DNA from: Candidatus Heimdallarchaeota archaeon
Lineage (GTDB): Archaea > Asgardarchaeota > Heimdallarchaeia > Heimdallarchaeales > Heimdallarchaeaceae
Direction of reading: 5' to 3'
Length of the DNA stretch: 64,000 nucleotides
NCBI GenBank assembly: GCA_019057815.1
Contig: JAHLWR010000014.1
Coordinates: forward strand, 48,690 to 112,689
Below, in pieces: positions 28,406-38,161 of the stretch (its first letter is position 1; every line of letters begins with the position of its first letter). Under the pieces are notes generated by a model. That model worked only from the letters and a program-made list of their open reading frames with translations, had not been told where the DNA came from and did not search any database. Both the position numbers and the translations under genes were made by a program.

Positions 28406-28422
28406 AGTTCATCTTTTGAGAA

Positions 28423-29349
28423 CTAATTGTTAGGAAACTCTTTCTCTTGGAATTTTCTTTCTACAAAAAATATTCCCCCTACAATAAGAACAGCTCCAAT
28501 ACCAAAGATATATGTTATGCTTTCATCTAAAAATATTATCGCCAATATGACCGAAACAATAGGAACAAAGGCTTGTATGATGCCAGTTTTAGTAGCAGAT
28601 AGACCTTTAAGCAGTGTTAACCAAAATGTATAAGCTAAAGAAGTAGAAATGATGGCAATAAGTAGAATTAGAAACCAACCTGATAAATTAATATGTAAAT
28701 AATCCAAATCTATTGAGAAAGCAAAACCAGCAAGAAAAATAGAACCTATGAAAAGATTCAGGAAAGTAACAAGTAAAGGATTCTCATCAGAGAAGTATTT
28801 TTTCAAGATAATAGTGTATAATGCCCAAAATATCCCAGATGAGAAAGCGAGAAGGTTCCCTAACATATTAAGTTTTGAGAGTTGAAAAAGAGTTAACAAA
28901 TCATTATCAAATATGACTAAAAACAATCCTAAAAAGGATATCATAATCCCTATAGTTTGCCATTTAGATATTTTTTCACGTATGAAGAAAAAAGCGAAAA
29001 TTGGAATAAGAATTATATTGCTGTTTAAAAGAAAAGAAGCGGAAGAAGCAGAAGTCCACTTAACTGAAAAAAATAGCAATACAGGCATTCCAGCGCAGAT
29101 AGCAGAAGCTAATAAATATATCTTCCACTTATTTCTAAATGAATCAAAGATTTTTTTAAAAACGTTTTTGGTGTTGAATAGAAGTAGAATGAATAAGACC
29201 AAGGATGCAAAAAAATATCTGAAAAAAGATAGCTGTAAAGGAGTAAGCTGACCAGTTCGATCAATAAGATATTCCCCAATTACAGGAGTTAGAGCCCAAC
29301 CAAGAATAACTGTACCAACCTGAATTGACCTTGAGATAATCTTTTGCAC
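28423..29349 (-). CDS. EamA-family (DMT) transporter
   Basis: 308 residues with about ten hydrophobic helices in two EamA halves (each roughly 140 residues), the drug/metabolite transporter fold. Conserved features are FRYFFASLVLF in the first half and LAYTFWLTLLKGLSATKTG in the second, ending FGIGAVLIVGGIFFVER. Start is GTG 29349. The cargo is unknown. A second, distinct EamA protein occurs at 35865-36851. Confidence 0.88.
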   Translation of the reverse strand: MQKIISRSIQVGTVILGWALTPVIGEYLIDRTGQLTPLQLSFFRYFFASLVLFILLLFNTKNVFKKIFDSFRNKWKIYLLASAICAGMPVLLFFSVKWTSASSASFLLNSNIILIPIFAFFFIREKISKWQTIGIMISFLGLFLVIFDNDLLTLFQLSKLNMLGNLLAFSSGIFWALYTIILKKYFSDENPLLVTFLNLFIGSIFLAGFAFSIDLDYLHINLSGWFLILLIAIISTSLAYTFWLTLLKGLSATKTGIIQAFVPIVSVILAIIFLDESITYIFGIGAVLIVGGIFFVERKFQEKEFPNN

Positions 29350-29403
29350 ATTCTATCCATAGCATCTGTGTTTCTAAATTTTTCGTAAAAATAAGAAGAA
29401 TCA

Positions 29404-30366
29404 CTATTTTTTAGATTTCTTTTTCCTTCTTGTATTTTTTTGAGATATAATTGGTAGGTAAGGTCCACCACCCATCATCCTAGGGTCGACACTTCTAGCA
29501 GCTAAAAGAGTCTGATCTTGGATTTCTTTAGCAGAATATTCGTAAGGTCTTTCTGTTCTCTTCCTTCTTTTGCTCGTAGAAATTCTGATTAGCATAAATA
29601 GAGCGAAAACTAAGACTAAACCAATTATTAAATCACTAATCTGAAAAGGTCTACTGAGATCAAGAGATAAGAATATTACAACATTGTGCTCTAAACCATC
29701 ATTAGTTTCGAGTACAACTAACTCTTTGTGCTCGTTTAAGCTCGCTTCAATTGAACCAAACTCGGATATAGTGGATGTTAAGTTTACAGTTGTACGCCAA
29801 TAAAGATCAAGAGTATTATCATTGTATAGAAGATGGAAAACAATACTACCATTAGAATCAGCAATTCCTAAAGAAAAGCGGTGGTTCCCTTCTTCAATTT
29901 CTTTAAGAGAAATCTTGGTTAATTCACCAGGTTTAACTTGTTCTTGCCAGACAACATTATCAGTAAATTCGAAGTAAAAACCTCCTTCATCACGTTCATT
30001 CAGTTTATCTATATAAACAAGGCATACTAATTCTAGAATGTCAGGAGTTAAATTATCATATCTTACTGAGTAAAAGCCTGTTCCAATATAGTAAAACGTA
30101 TTATCTTCGGTAACATTGTAACGAGAACCTAACAAAGATCCTTCAAGCGAAAAAAACATATTATACATCCCTTCTGTTTCGTCGAAAAATGTTTGAATAG
30201 TGCACAGAGTTGTATCAGCCCCCAGTGTAAGGTTGACATTAAAATATTCACTACTATAAGGATCGACTGTTAAGGTAATCGTGTTATAAGCTTCTACTGA
30301 ATAAGATGGAGGAAATAAAGAAGTGAGAACTATCAACGTTAGCGAGAAAACAAGCTTTTTTTTCAT
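29404..30366 (-). CDS. Secreted, C-terminally anchored hypothetical protein
   Basis: Start set at ATG 30366 so that a signal peptide (MKKKLVFSLTLIVLTSLFPP, ending near YSVEA) is at the N-terminus; 320 residues. The body (about 28-245) is beta-rich with several N-x-S/T sequons. A transmembrane helix (LIIGLVLVFALFMLI, about 250-270) is followed by a basic tail rich in R and K, which stays inside. A typical archaeal type I surface protein; the function is unknown. It lies upstream of the EamA gene on the same strand. Confidence 0.75.
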   Translation of the reverse strand: MKKKLVFSLTLIVLTSLFPPSYSVEAYNTITLTVDPYSSEYFNVNLTLGADTTLCTIQTFFDETEGMYNMFFSLEGSLLGSRYNVTEDNTFYYIGTGFYSVRYDNLTPDILELVCLVYIDKLNERDEGGFYFEFTDNVVWQEQVKPGELTKISLKEIEEGNHRFSLGIADSNGSIVFHLLYNDNTLDLYWRTTVNLTSTISEFGSIEASLNEHKELVVLETNDGLEHNVVIFLSLDLSRPFQISDLIIGLVLVFALFMLIRISTSKRRKRTERPYEYSAKEIQDQTLLAARSVDPRMMGGGPYLPIISQKNTRRKKKSKK

Positions 30367-30505
30367 TATACTCTGTACTAAAAAATCTAAAATCATTAAT
30401 AATATTTGTGCAAAGAAAAAATTAGAAATCTTCTGAAGTTGAAATGAAAATTCTTAGGAACTTCTATATTTTCAGGATTAATTCGCTTACATTCTAGATT
30501 TCCGT

Positions 30506-32086
30506 TTATTGCTTTCTCGTTCGCTTTCTGGATATTCTCCCTGTGATTAATAGAACAGCTATTATTAGAAGAGTAAGGGTGAAGTCTAATTGATTTTCAT
30601 CTGTAGTAGATTCAACTGAAGTGTATTCAGTTGTAGTATGTTCAACATCTTCTTCAAGAGGATAGAGATCTTTTGAACCTGCAGAGCCATCAATAGAATA
30701 ACTGCCAAATCCTGACCAATCAGACCAAAAATTGCCTTTTTTTGCTTCTACATCAAACCAAATATTATTAGTTCCATCATCATATGCTTGGGACGAACCT
30801 TTAGGATAATTTTCTACGAAATTGTTGTTGTGAATAGTATTATCATGAGACATGTCACTTATGAAGATACCATATTCTTCGTTTTCTTGTAAAAGATTGT
30901 ATGTAATAAGACAAGAATTTGAATAATAGAGATTAATTCCATTATATCCATTGAAGTTACAAGTATTATTGATAAATGTTGAATTAGAACAAAACCACAG
31001 CGTGATACCACTCTTGTCATTGAAACTGCAGGTATTATTGAAAATAGTAGTACTTAGAGAATCACGAAGATAAATACCACAAAAGTTGTTATTACATGTG
31101 TTATTGATTAGAGTGGTTTTATTACACCAACGGAGAGTCAAACCATCAACGATATTTGATAATTCTTGGTTACTGACTATAAGTTCTGTGCAGTTAATTA
31201 AGATTAGTTGACCATATATTGGTTCGGAAAGGTTAATATTGAAGAGATTTATGTAAAAACCAAGTTTTTTATCGTTAACCAAGTTGTTTTCGATAGAGTA
31301 AGTGAGGAATTCTTCAATATTAGTTCCAAAGATATAGTAACCATTGTTATGGAAAGTGTTATTGATTACAATTGCACCAAAAGAATAGCGAGATATACGG
31401 ATACCATAGATATTGTTGTCCAAACAAGTGTTATTGATGACATTAGTATTAGAAGAAGAATACAAAAGGATACCATCAACGTTGTTAATAGAGCAAGCGT
31501 TATTGATAATTGTAGAATCAGAAGAAGAAGATAACCAAATGCCATAGTTGTTATTTGAACAAACATTATTCAAAAGTGTAGCATTAGAAGACTGTTCTAG
31601 ATAGATACCAATATTGTTGTGAGTACAAGTATTATTAGTAATAATAGCATTAGAGGAAAGAAACAAATAGATACCATTACCCCAGTGGTTCAAACATATG
31701 TTATTCATAATCTTAGCTTTTCCATCGGTAACATTCTCAATATAAATACCATTACCCCTCGTGTCCAAAAAACAATCTCGAATAATAAAAAATTTAGTTG
31801 TATCTGTAATAAGAATACCACTTGTAACATATGTAGTTGTAATGTTATATCCCTCTATTATATAGGGTTCTTCAGCTGTTCCTAAACCTGGAAAAACCTC
31901 AAAATCGCTATCAGAAGTAATACTAATAGCGTCATGGGGAGTTAAAGAGGAGTAGGAGAGTTGGGTGGATGAGTAAGTCACAGAATTCACGATAATTGCT
32001 GAGATGACGCTTGTTCTTATAATTAACACTGAAATACAAAGAATTACACAAATTGATAATTTAGATTTGGTAATCAATTTTCTCAT
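30506..32086 (-). CDS. NosD-like right-handed beta-helix surface protein
   Basis: The start is ATG 32086 because GGGAGG lies 6-7 nt upstream on the minus strand; the longer frame to 32110 is leader. 526 residues: signal peptide (about 10-32), many PbH1-type repeats with the pattern NNT(C)xxN (NNTCTHNNIGIYLEQSSNAT), a C-terminal cap SQAYDDGTNNIWFD then GNFWSDW and SYSIDGSAG, a Thr/Glu-rich stalk, and a final helix (about 500-520) with a basic tail. A surface-anchored parallel beta-helix, possibly sugar-binding or hydrolytic. Two broken paralogues occur at 47.7 and 61.6 kb. Confidence 0.85.
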   Translation of the reverse strand: MRKLITKSKLSICVILCISVLIIRTSVISAIIVNSVTYSSTQLSYSSLTPHDAISITSDSDFEVFPGLGTAEEPYIIEGYNITTTYVTSGILITDTTKFFIIRDCFLDTRGNGIYIENVTDGKAKIMNNICLNHWGNGIYLFLSSNAIITNNTCTHNNIGIYLEQSSNATLLNNVCSNNNYGIWLSSSSDSTIINNACSINNVDGILLYSSSNTNVINNTCLDNNIYGIRISRYSFGAIVINNTFHNNGYYIFGTNIEEFLTYSIENNLVNDKKLGFYINLFNINLSEPIYGQLILINCTELIVSNQELSNIVDGLTLRWCNKTTLINNTCNNNFCGIYLRDSLSTTIFNNTCSFNDKSGITLWFCSNSTFINNTCNFNGYNGINLYYSNSCLITYNLLQENEEYGIFISDMSHDNTIHNNNFVENYPKGSSQAYDDGTNNIWFDVEAKKGNFWSDWSGFGSYSIDGSAGSKDLYPLEEDVEHTTTEYTSVESTTDENQLDFTLTLLIIAVLLITGRISRKRTRKQ

Positions 32087-32251
32087 TTGATTTCCTCCCA
32101 ATATAATCATCTATGTTTAAGTTATAATCGCAATAATATAAGTATTTTACTTAACAATGCGAAATGTTTTGCAGTTGTATAGTCTGAACAACTAAAATCC
32201 TTTGTGTCAATTAAAAATCTTACATTAGTTTAACTTAATGTTTTTGCAGTT

Positions 32252-33550
32252 TTAACCTTGAACCTCTTTCTCAGCTATCTTTTCTTTTCCTATTAATGGT
32301 GTTAGGAATAGTATTGGAATTATTCCTACCAGGTATACACATGCAGTTACTAAGAAGCACAATTTGAAATTGTATGGAGGTTCTGAACCAATTAAGTATC
32401 CCCCTAGCAATGCGCTGAAATTCCAGAAGAACCCCCAAGCGAAAGCTTCTAAAGAATTTATTTTTCCTCTGTGCTTTTTTGGGATAACATCCATTAGTAT
32501 TGATCTGCTCAAAGGTTGCGCAGCGTTCATTAGTGACCCCCTAGTTATGAAAATTGGTACCAAAATATAGACTGGCGGGAAAAATGCTATTCCAAATAAA
32601 CAAAGTGTTGCTATAAACTGAACTGTGAATATTATTTGTACTCTTCCTCTTTTCACTGAGAACTTTTGAGCTATCAAACTTGCTAAACCTGTAAATATAA
32701 ATGTCAATCCCATTATAACTTGAACCAGAACAGGATTGAGAAGATAAAATTCGTGCTCTTTGAAGAATATTGGAAAATATTTTATCGTCATACCAGCTCC
32801 AAAACCGATTATTATGTTGCTTCCTACAAGTAGAATTGCAATAAGCGCAGTAGAACTGATTCTAGAATGTTTACCATTTCTCTTGTCATCATGATTATGG
32901 TCCATTTCAAGGTCTATAGATTCACTTGAAGTGTCTAAAGATTTTTTATCATCAAAGAAGAGCATTATGACAAGAGAAAAAAGCGTTATACAGATTCCTA
33001 CTATCATAACATTCTTCATGATTTGAATATCCCATTCATCTCCAAAGATTAGGAAAAGACCTACATTCAAGAATGGACCAATGGCCATAGAAACCTGTCT
33101 TGTAAGATGAAGCCATGAATAAGTACGGGAACGTTTTCCTGATTTAACTGAATCTGCTAATATAGACTCAAGAGAAGGTCTACTCATCCCTTGAAAAAGC
33201 CCCCATAACACTAACGCTATTATAAGAAATTTGATTTCATTTTTACTAAATAAAATGAAACCTAGAGATGCAACACCTACAACTGAAGCAATTTTGAGAA
33301 AGATATCTCTTCTATATTTATCAATTAAGAAACCTGTAGGAAAAACAACGAGAGTCATTGTTATTCCAGTAGCAAAAGATGTCCATCCCAGAATTACGGG
33401 ATTATCTCCAGCGATAGCAAAGATATAAACGCTAAGTACGTTACCCATCCACACTCCTCGACCTATTGACTGAGAAATGGAAAAAAGGAATGCAAGTTTA
33501 ACATTGTGATTCATAGTTTTAATAGTATTTCGAAGAGATAAATTAGTCAA
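32252..33550 (-). CDS. Major facilitator superfamily transporter
   Basis: 432 residues with about twelve hydrophobic segments and the MFS loop motif GFLIDKYRRDIFLK between helices 2 and 3. A hydrophilic central loop (about 205-235, DHNHDDKRNGKHSR) is His/Asp-rich. The TTG 33550 start is supported by the relic at 39232-39312, whose homology to this N-terminus also runs from a TTG; ATG 33514 is the alternative. The substrate is unknown. Confidence 0.9.
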   Translation of the reverse strand: MTNLSLRNTIKTMNHNVKLAFLFSISQSIGRGVWMGNVLSVYIFAIAGDNPVILGWTSFATGITMTLVVFPTGFLIDKYRRDIFLKIASVVGVASLGFILFSKNEIKFLIIALVLWGLFQGMSRPSLESILADSVKSGKRSRTYSWLHLTRQVSMAIGPFLNVGLFLIFGDEWDIQIMKNVMIVGICITLFSLVIMLFFDDKKSLDTSSESIDLEMDHNHDDKRNGKHSRISSTALIAILLVGSNIIIGFGAGMTIKYFPIFFKEHEFYLLNPVLVQVIMGLTFIFTGLASLIAQKFSVKRGRVQIIFTVQFIATLCLFGIAFFPPVYILVPIFITRGSLMNAAQPLSRSILMDVIPKKHRGKINSLEAFAWGFFWNFSALLGGYLIGSEPPYNFKLCFLVTACVYLVGIIPILFLTPLIGKEKIAEKEVQG

Positions 33551-33940
33551 GAATACACATCCATAGCGCAGGATAAAGCTTCTGTGTATGATGAGAAATC
33601 TCTTATTTAAAATATTTCTTTAACGACACATAAGATCAAGTAACTTTAAAATTAGAATTATCTTCTAACAACTATAAATATCAATTTCTCTTGAAAACTC
33701 TAGAAAGGATAGACACATCTCTTTGAGTAGAAAAAAGATAATTTTTTGAATAAGAAAAAGAAGAAAATCTGGGATTATTGAACTTCATTTCAATTTTTTC
33801 TCAATCAACTGTATAAAATACGAGAAAAGTTTTTAATATTTACTTTGAATTACATGTAGATATCGTGAAATGAGCTTTTAAAGATTATCAGGCAAATTAA
33901 AACTAGTTCACGTAACGGTTTCTATCTAAGAGGTGAAAAA
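33551..33940. other. Intergenic region without recognised gene
   Basis: About 390 nt of AT-rich DNA between divergent MFS and surface-protein genes. No frame of note. A good ribosome site, GAGGTGA, stands 5 nt before ATG 33941. Confidence 0.5.
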
Positions 33941-34453
33941 ATGAAACAGAAGAAAAAAATAATACTACTTTTTACAATCTGTATGCTTATCTTTGTCTTT
34001 AATGCTTTTCAAAGTCAAGCAAAAACATTCGGTGCAACTAGAGAACTGGATTTTAATAGCTCTTTCTCGGTGGGATATAAGGTGAGTAAAAATCAAAATA
34101 TTAAATGGTCTTTTAATGGATCTAATTCACTTGTTGGTATTATAGTACTGGCAATGGATGAAAATAATTATAATATATTCATGGATGACGCCTTCAGCGC
34201 TTTCGCATACACTTTATCAGATGGGAGCTACTATTCTCACTATGGAACTTTCAAAGCTAAATCGAGTGATAAGTGGTGGATTGCTTTCATAAATTTAGAT
34301 GGAGATATGTTATCAACCTCAATTACATACAAAGTTGAATTTCCATATATGAGTACGGGCTTATACATAGCAATAATTGGAGGACTTTCAGTAATGGTGG
34401 TTATAGCTGCCATAGTCAGTTACAAACAAAAGAAAAAAAATAAACATCTTTGA
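33941..34453 (+). CDS. Small secreted, membrane-anchored hypothetical protein
   Basis: 170 residues: signal peptide (MKQKKKIILLFTICMLIFVF... cut near SQAKT), a beta-rich outer domain (about 30-135) and a C-terminal helix (YIAIIGGLSVMVVIAAIVS, about 142-160) with a lysine-rich tail. The outer part resembles small beta-sandwich domains of archaeal surface proteins, but no family is recognised. Ribosome site GAGGTGA 5 nt upstream confirms the start. Confidence 0.75.
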   Translation: MKQKKKIILLFTICMLIFVFNAFQSQAKTFGATRELDFNSSFSVGYKVSKNQNIKWSFNGSNSLVGIIVLAMDENNYNIFMDDAFSAFAYTLSDGSYYSHYGTFKAKSSDKWWIAFINLDGDMLSTSITYKVEFPYMSTGLYIAIIGGLSVMVVIAAIVSYKQKKKNKHL

Positions 34454-34765
34454 TTTCTGCTGTATCCCAGTCAAATATATATCAAACTAATGCACCACTA
34501 CATACTACTCACCAGCAATTTCTCTCAATAGACAGCTGAAATTACAGATAGGAATAAGAGAGCTTTTACACGAAACAAGTAAACGTGAAGTACCAATAAA
34601 TTATGATATGAAAGAATTTGAAGAGGATTTAGAAATAATTGAGGAAGTATTGTGATGGTAGTTTGCATACAAGTTCTCTGATTGCACTTTCAAATATGAA
34701 AAGCTTATTTTTGAGAAATACTTGGGATTTATAGGTAGTGTAGATATATTGAACACTATTACTCT
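34454..34765. other. Gap with a possible degenerate frame
   Basis: The + strand from about 34510 to 34653 reads as a helical peptide without a start (ISLNRQLKLQIGIRELLHET... ending EEDLEIIEEVL). It could be a gene fragment, but it is too short to assign. Nothing else seen. Confidence 0.3.
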
Positions 34766-35461
34766 TTATCCTTTTTTAAAGCACTGTTTTAAATCCTCAT
34801 CGAATAAATGAGCGTTTAACATCAGAATAAGGGAACCTGAATTAGCTAATACTTCACCCATCTCCTCAAAGCTTTGGTCTTTAGTCAAAGCACTAATCGC
34901 CTCACTATTTTTTTCAAACATACTAGCAGCTTCTGTGTCACGAAAAATCATAATTTTCTCCAAAAGTGCTCTTAAACAAGATTTTGATAGCTTTTGATCG
35001 GTTTTATACATGATTATTAATTCCAATAGAATATCAATATGTTTATCTAACTTTTTTGAATCCTCGAAATCTTTGAAAGAAAGTTTGGGATAGAACATTC
35101 TTGCAGTTCTAGAATAGATAGCTTTTGTGGATCTTTTTCCAGGTTCAATACATCTCCCAGCTTCGATAACAAGCTTAAATTTCTTAAGATCCTTTAAATA
35201 TCGATAAATAGTCATCTCGGACTTTTTCTCTTTTTTGAGAACCTCAGGGGCCAAACCAAGATCAGTTCCTCGCTTCTCAATAAAAGCATTATATTTTTTA
35301 GTTAATTCACTTACTGTTAAGGGACCCTCTCTTAATACAACAATTATTGGTTCGTAGACTGGATCTGATAGCATTTTATAGACTTTTTCATCTGTAATTG
35401 TTTTCAAAGCAACTGGTTCAAATTCAATGAAATTTTGACAACTCATGTTTATCACGACCAT
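34766..35461 (-). CDS. Winged-helix transcription regulator
   Basis: 231 residues. An ArsR-like winged helix spans about 27-120: LSDPVYEPIIVVLREGPLTVSEL, recognition helix region KSEMTIYRYLKDLKKFKLV and a wing GKRSTKAIYSRTARMF. The C-terminal 110 residues are helical and may sense a signal or dimerise. Starts are ATG 35461 or ATG 35446. A TATA-like GTTTATAACG near 35500 precedes it. Divergent from the small gene at 35623, with an inverted repeat between them that could be its operator. Confidence 0.75.
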   Translation of the reverse strand: MVVINMSCQNFIEFEPVALKTITDEKVYKMLSDPVYEPIIVVLREGPLTVSELTKKYNAFIEKRGTDLGLAPEVLKKEKKSEMTIYRYLKDLKKFKLVIEAGRCIEPGKRSTKAIYSRTARMFYPKLSFKDFEDSKKLDKHIDILLELIIMYKTDQKLSKSCLRALLEKIMIFRDTEAASMFEKNSEAISALTKDQSFEEMGEVLANSGSLILMLNAHLFDEDLKQCFKKG

Positions 35462-35588
35462 TTCATCTGTTAGTTAACATAATATCATTAAGCGTTATAA
35501 ACGTTTTCATTCAACAATAATCGCATTTTCTTACAATGGTGGCAGGAATATCATAATTCAAAACCTTTATTAACACAGAACGAAATAG

Positions 35589-35609
35589 TATTCTTAAGCA
35601 ATAAGAATA
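35589..35609. promoter_or_regulatory. 8-bp inverted repeat between divergent genes
   Basis: TATTCTTA-AGCAA-TAAGAATA, perfect 8-bp arms and a 5-nt spacer. It lies about 20-25 nt after a TATA-like CCTTTATTAA (35564-35573) and 14 nt before ATG 35623, so at the transcription start of the small + gene. It is a candidate site for the divergent winged-helix regulator. Confidence 0.45.
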
Positions 35610-35622
35610 TGGTGTAAGAAAA

Positions 35623-35859
35623 ATGGTAGCAGAAACAACAATCCTGAAAAATCAAATAATGACCGAATTTAGAGTTAAAGAACCAGAAACATTCTATACT
35701 AATCTTCAAAAATTGGTTAAGAATGCAACAAGATTTCAATCAAGCAGAAAGGTTGATCAGATAACTCGATTATACCCCCAGAAATCTATTGAGGAGTTAT
35801 TATCTATACATAAGGATAAAGCTCGTGCAACGATAATGTTAAATTGTCCATATTTGTGA
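35623..35859 (+). CDS. Small hypothetical protein
   Basis: 78 residues, no recognised family, charged and helical in the first half (KEPETFYTNLQKLVKNATR). It starts at ATG 35623 and has a TATA-like element and inverted repeat upstream, the best sign that it is real. It ends 5 nt before the convergent EamA gene. Could be a partner or target of the divergent regulator. Confidence 0.5.
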   Translation: MVAETTILKNQIMTEFRVKEPETFYTNLQKLVKNATRFQSSRKVDQITRLYPQKSIEELLSIHKDKARATIMLNCPYL

Positions 35860-35864
35860 TAATA

Positions 35865-36851
35865 TTACTCTTTTTTTCCTTCTTTTATTAAATCTAATCC
35901 TTGTTTTTCCTTAATTCGTGTTGAAATAATCATTATTGCTACTGCTAGCATAATTGCAAAACCTCCAATTAGATACCAACGAGTAATAGGTTCTTGTAAA
36001 ATTATAGCTCCAAGAATAATTGCTCCTACAGGCTCATCTAGAAGAAGTATTGACTGTGTTGATGATTCTACATATTTGGCTGAAACCATGATCAAACCAT
36101 ACGAAATTATACTTCCGAATAACGCAAGTAAACAACCTAATCCTATAATCTTCAAGTTAAAAACAGTACTGAATGAAAAACCAATCAGTGAAGAAGGTAA
36201 TGGAAATAATCTAAATATCAATAGCATAGGTAATCCTATTATTAAACCCCAGAGTAACACGTAACTAATGGATAAAGTAGCTGAGATGTCAGTTCTATCT
36301 TTAGCTGACCATCTACCGGCTAGTATATAAAAAGCATAAAGAAAGCCATTTGAAAGAGCAAGCAAGTCACCTGGTAAGGAAGAAACAAACGAACCCCATT
36401 TCCAAGGTTCAGTTAAAACAATAAGTCCTGATAATGCAAGAACTAGTGCTCCTACTTTTGTCTTGGAAATCTTCTCCTGGAAGAGTAAAGTTCCAAAAAG
36501 AAAAGTCATGAAAGGATGACTTTGTATCAACAATGCAGCTTTTCCTGCAGGGGTTCCCAATGAAATAGAACTTAAGTAAACGATTATCATTAAAGAGAAA
36601 ATAAATCCTTGGATAAAGTATGCTTTTTGCAGCTTAGATGTCATAATCAGCTTTACTTCGTTTTTACGCTTAAACAAGAAAAAAAGAATAACTGCAATAG
36701 CAAAAATTGAACCAAAAACAAGCCTGAGTAATGTTTGTTCTAAACTTGAAGCATTTAAATCTCTCATAAGAGCAGAAATAATAGGGATGGCACCAAAAGA
36801 TAATCCTCCGACAACAGCTGCTAAATAGCCTACTGTCTTCTTTTCTTTCAT
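35865..36851 (-). CDS. EamA-family (DMT) transporter
   Basis: 328 residues, ten predicted helices in two EamA halves. Marks: GGLSFGAIPIISALMRD at the N-terminus, LLIQSHPFMTFLFGTLLFQEKIS closing half one, and STQSILLLDEPVGAIILGAIILQEPIT in half two. A short charged C-terminal tail is inside. Only loosely similar to the EamA protein at 28423-29349. The cargo is not predictable. Confidence 0.88.
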   Translation of the reverse strand: MKEKKTVGYLAAVVGGLSFGAIPIISALMRDLNASSLEQTLLRLVFGSIFAIAVILFFLFKRKNEVKLIMTSKLQKAYFIQGFIFSLMIIVYLSSISLGTPAGKAALLIQSHPFMTFLFGTLLFQEKISKTKVGALVLALSGLIVLTEPWKWGSFVSSLPGDLLALSNGFLYAFYILAGRWSAKDRTDISATLSISYVLLWGLIIGLPMLLIFRLFPLPSSLIGFSFSTVFNLKIIGLGCLLALFGSIISYGLIMVSAKYVESSTQSILLLDEPVGAIILGAIILQEPITRWYLIGGFAIMLAVAIMIISTRIKEKQGLDLIKEGKKE

Positions 36852-37149
36852 ATTACTTCACAACTAAATATTTCTTAATTACATCTCTTAAAAAGCTGTA
36901 TGTAATATTATTCATCTTAAGGATGAATTTACACACAAACAGGATTTAAAAGAAGGAAGGTATCAGAGTATCTCTTTTGTTTTAGGTACTCTGACATACA
37001 AAATCTTTTATTAAGACACTTATATTTGTTATTAGCTTAAATAAAATGTTTTCGAAAAAATATTCATTAAGCAGCTTATATTCTATTTCTAGGATATTTA
37101 TAATAATGAATAATTATATCTCCAAAAGAGAGGATGTCTCAGATTAAGA
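36852..37149. other. Intergenic region with two inverted repeats
   Basis: Divergent promoters of the EamA and ATP-grasp genes. Two perfect 7-bp inverted repeats occur: ATTCATC-TTAAG-GATGAAT at 36910-36928, and CAGAGTA...TACTCTG at 36964-36993 with a 16-nt loop. A 13-codon frame from ATG 37107 ends before the GTG start at 37150. No gene seen. Confidence 0.4.
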
Positions 37150-38151
37150 GTGGGTTTACCGAAAATAGGACGTTTTAACATAGGATTACTGAACAAAAAA
37201 AGGGGTAATTTTGAATTACAGGAAAAATTTGCAGGTTCTAATAAGGTTGTTGACGAAACATCCAAAGAGGTAGCACATCACCAACAAGCTTTGATTGATT
37301 CGGGGTATGACGTTTGTATAATAGATTGGGGTCCTGATTTTATTAAAGATATAAGAAAAGCAAATGTTGATATTGTATTTAACGTTTCCAGTGTGGTGGA
37401 AGCTGCAATATTAGAAGAAATTAAGATACCTTATGTTGGCTCTGATACTTTCACAATAGCAATTACAACAGACAAATCACTTACAAAAAGGATGTTGCAA
37501 CATGCGGGTTTGCCAACATCACCTTTCCATGTAGCAAGAACAGAAGCAGATTGTAGGATTTTTAAGGAAAATCCACCTTTTGATTATCCACTTTTTATAA
37601 AACCTGTAGCAGGAAGAGGTAGTGCTGGAATAAATGAGGAATCTGTTATTGATAACTATGATCAGCTAGTAAAAGGTGTACTAGAAAGATATAAAACCAT
37701 AGGACAGCCAGTCTTAATTGAGAGATTCTTAAAAGGAAGGGAAATAACATTCGGTGTTTTAGGTAATAATGAAGAGATAAGGGCACTCCCACCTTTGGAG
37801 ATAGTGTGTAGTGAAAGGAATGTCACATTGACATATGATAAGAAAGAAATGGACAATGATCGTTTTTTCTGCCCTGCAAAACTAACAAAAGAAAAAACAT
37901 TGGAGTTGCAATTGCTGGCAATTAAAGCTTACAAAGTATTAGGTTTCAAGGATTATGGAAGGATAGATACTAAATTAACAGCGGACGGACCCTTCCTGCT
38001 TGAAGGAAATACTTTTGCAGGTCTGATGTGCACGCCAGTAGAAAAACCTCATAGCTATATAGGATTTATGGCCGCTGCAGAAGGAAAACATAGCAAAGAA
38101 TTAATTGATGAAATAGTCCAGATTGCGATAAAGAGGTATGATCTAAGATAG
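37150..38151 (+). CDS. ATP-grasp ligase, D-Ala-D-Ala ligase-like
   Basis: 333 residues from GTG 37150. The N-terminal domain is pre-ATP-grasp-like (SGYDVCIIDWGPDF, DIVFNVSS); the ATP-grasp core has TDKSLTKRMLQHAGLPT, FIKPVAGRGSAGI, PVLIERFLKGREITFGVL and the metal site DYGRIDTKL with FLLEGNTFAGL, all as in Ddl. It probably joins two amino acids (possibly D-) with ATP. The stop is 10 nt before the next gene, an amino-acid racemase, so both form a tight operon. Asgard archaea lack murein, so the product is unknown. Probably acquired from bacteria. Confidence 0.87.
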   Translation: MGLPKIGRFNIGLLNKKRGNFELQEKFAGSNKVVDETSKEVAHHQQALIDSGYDVCIIDWGPDFIKDIRKANVDIVFNVSSVVEAAILEEIKIPYVGSDTFTIAITTDKSLTKRMLQHAGLPTSPFHVARTEADCRIFKENPPFDYPLFIKPVAGRGSAGINEESVIDNYDQLVKGVLERYKTIGQPVLIERFLKGREITFGVLGNNEEIRALPPLEIVCSERNVTLTYDKKEMDNDRFFCPAKLTKEKTLELQLLAIKAYKVLGFKDYGRIDTKLTADGPFLLEGNTFAGLMCTPVEKPHSYIGFMAAAEGKHSKELIDEIVQIAIKRYDLR

Positions 38152-38161
38152 AGTGACTGGT

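Noticed and set aside
34510..34653. Helical peptide frame ending EEDLEIIEEVL
   Set aside because: No start codon, too short to place in any family; kept only as a gap note.
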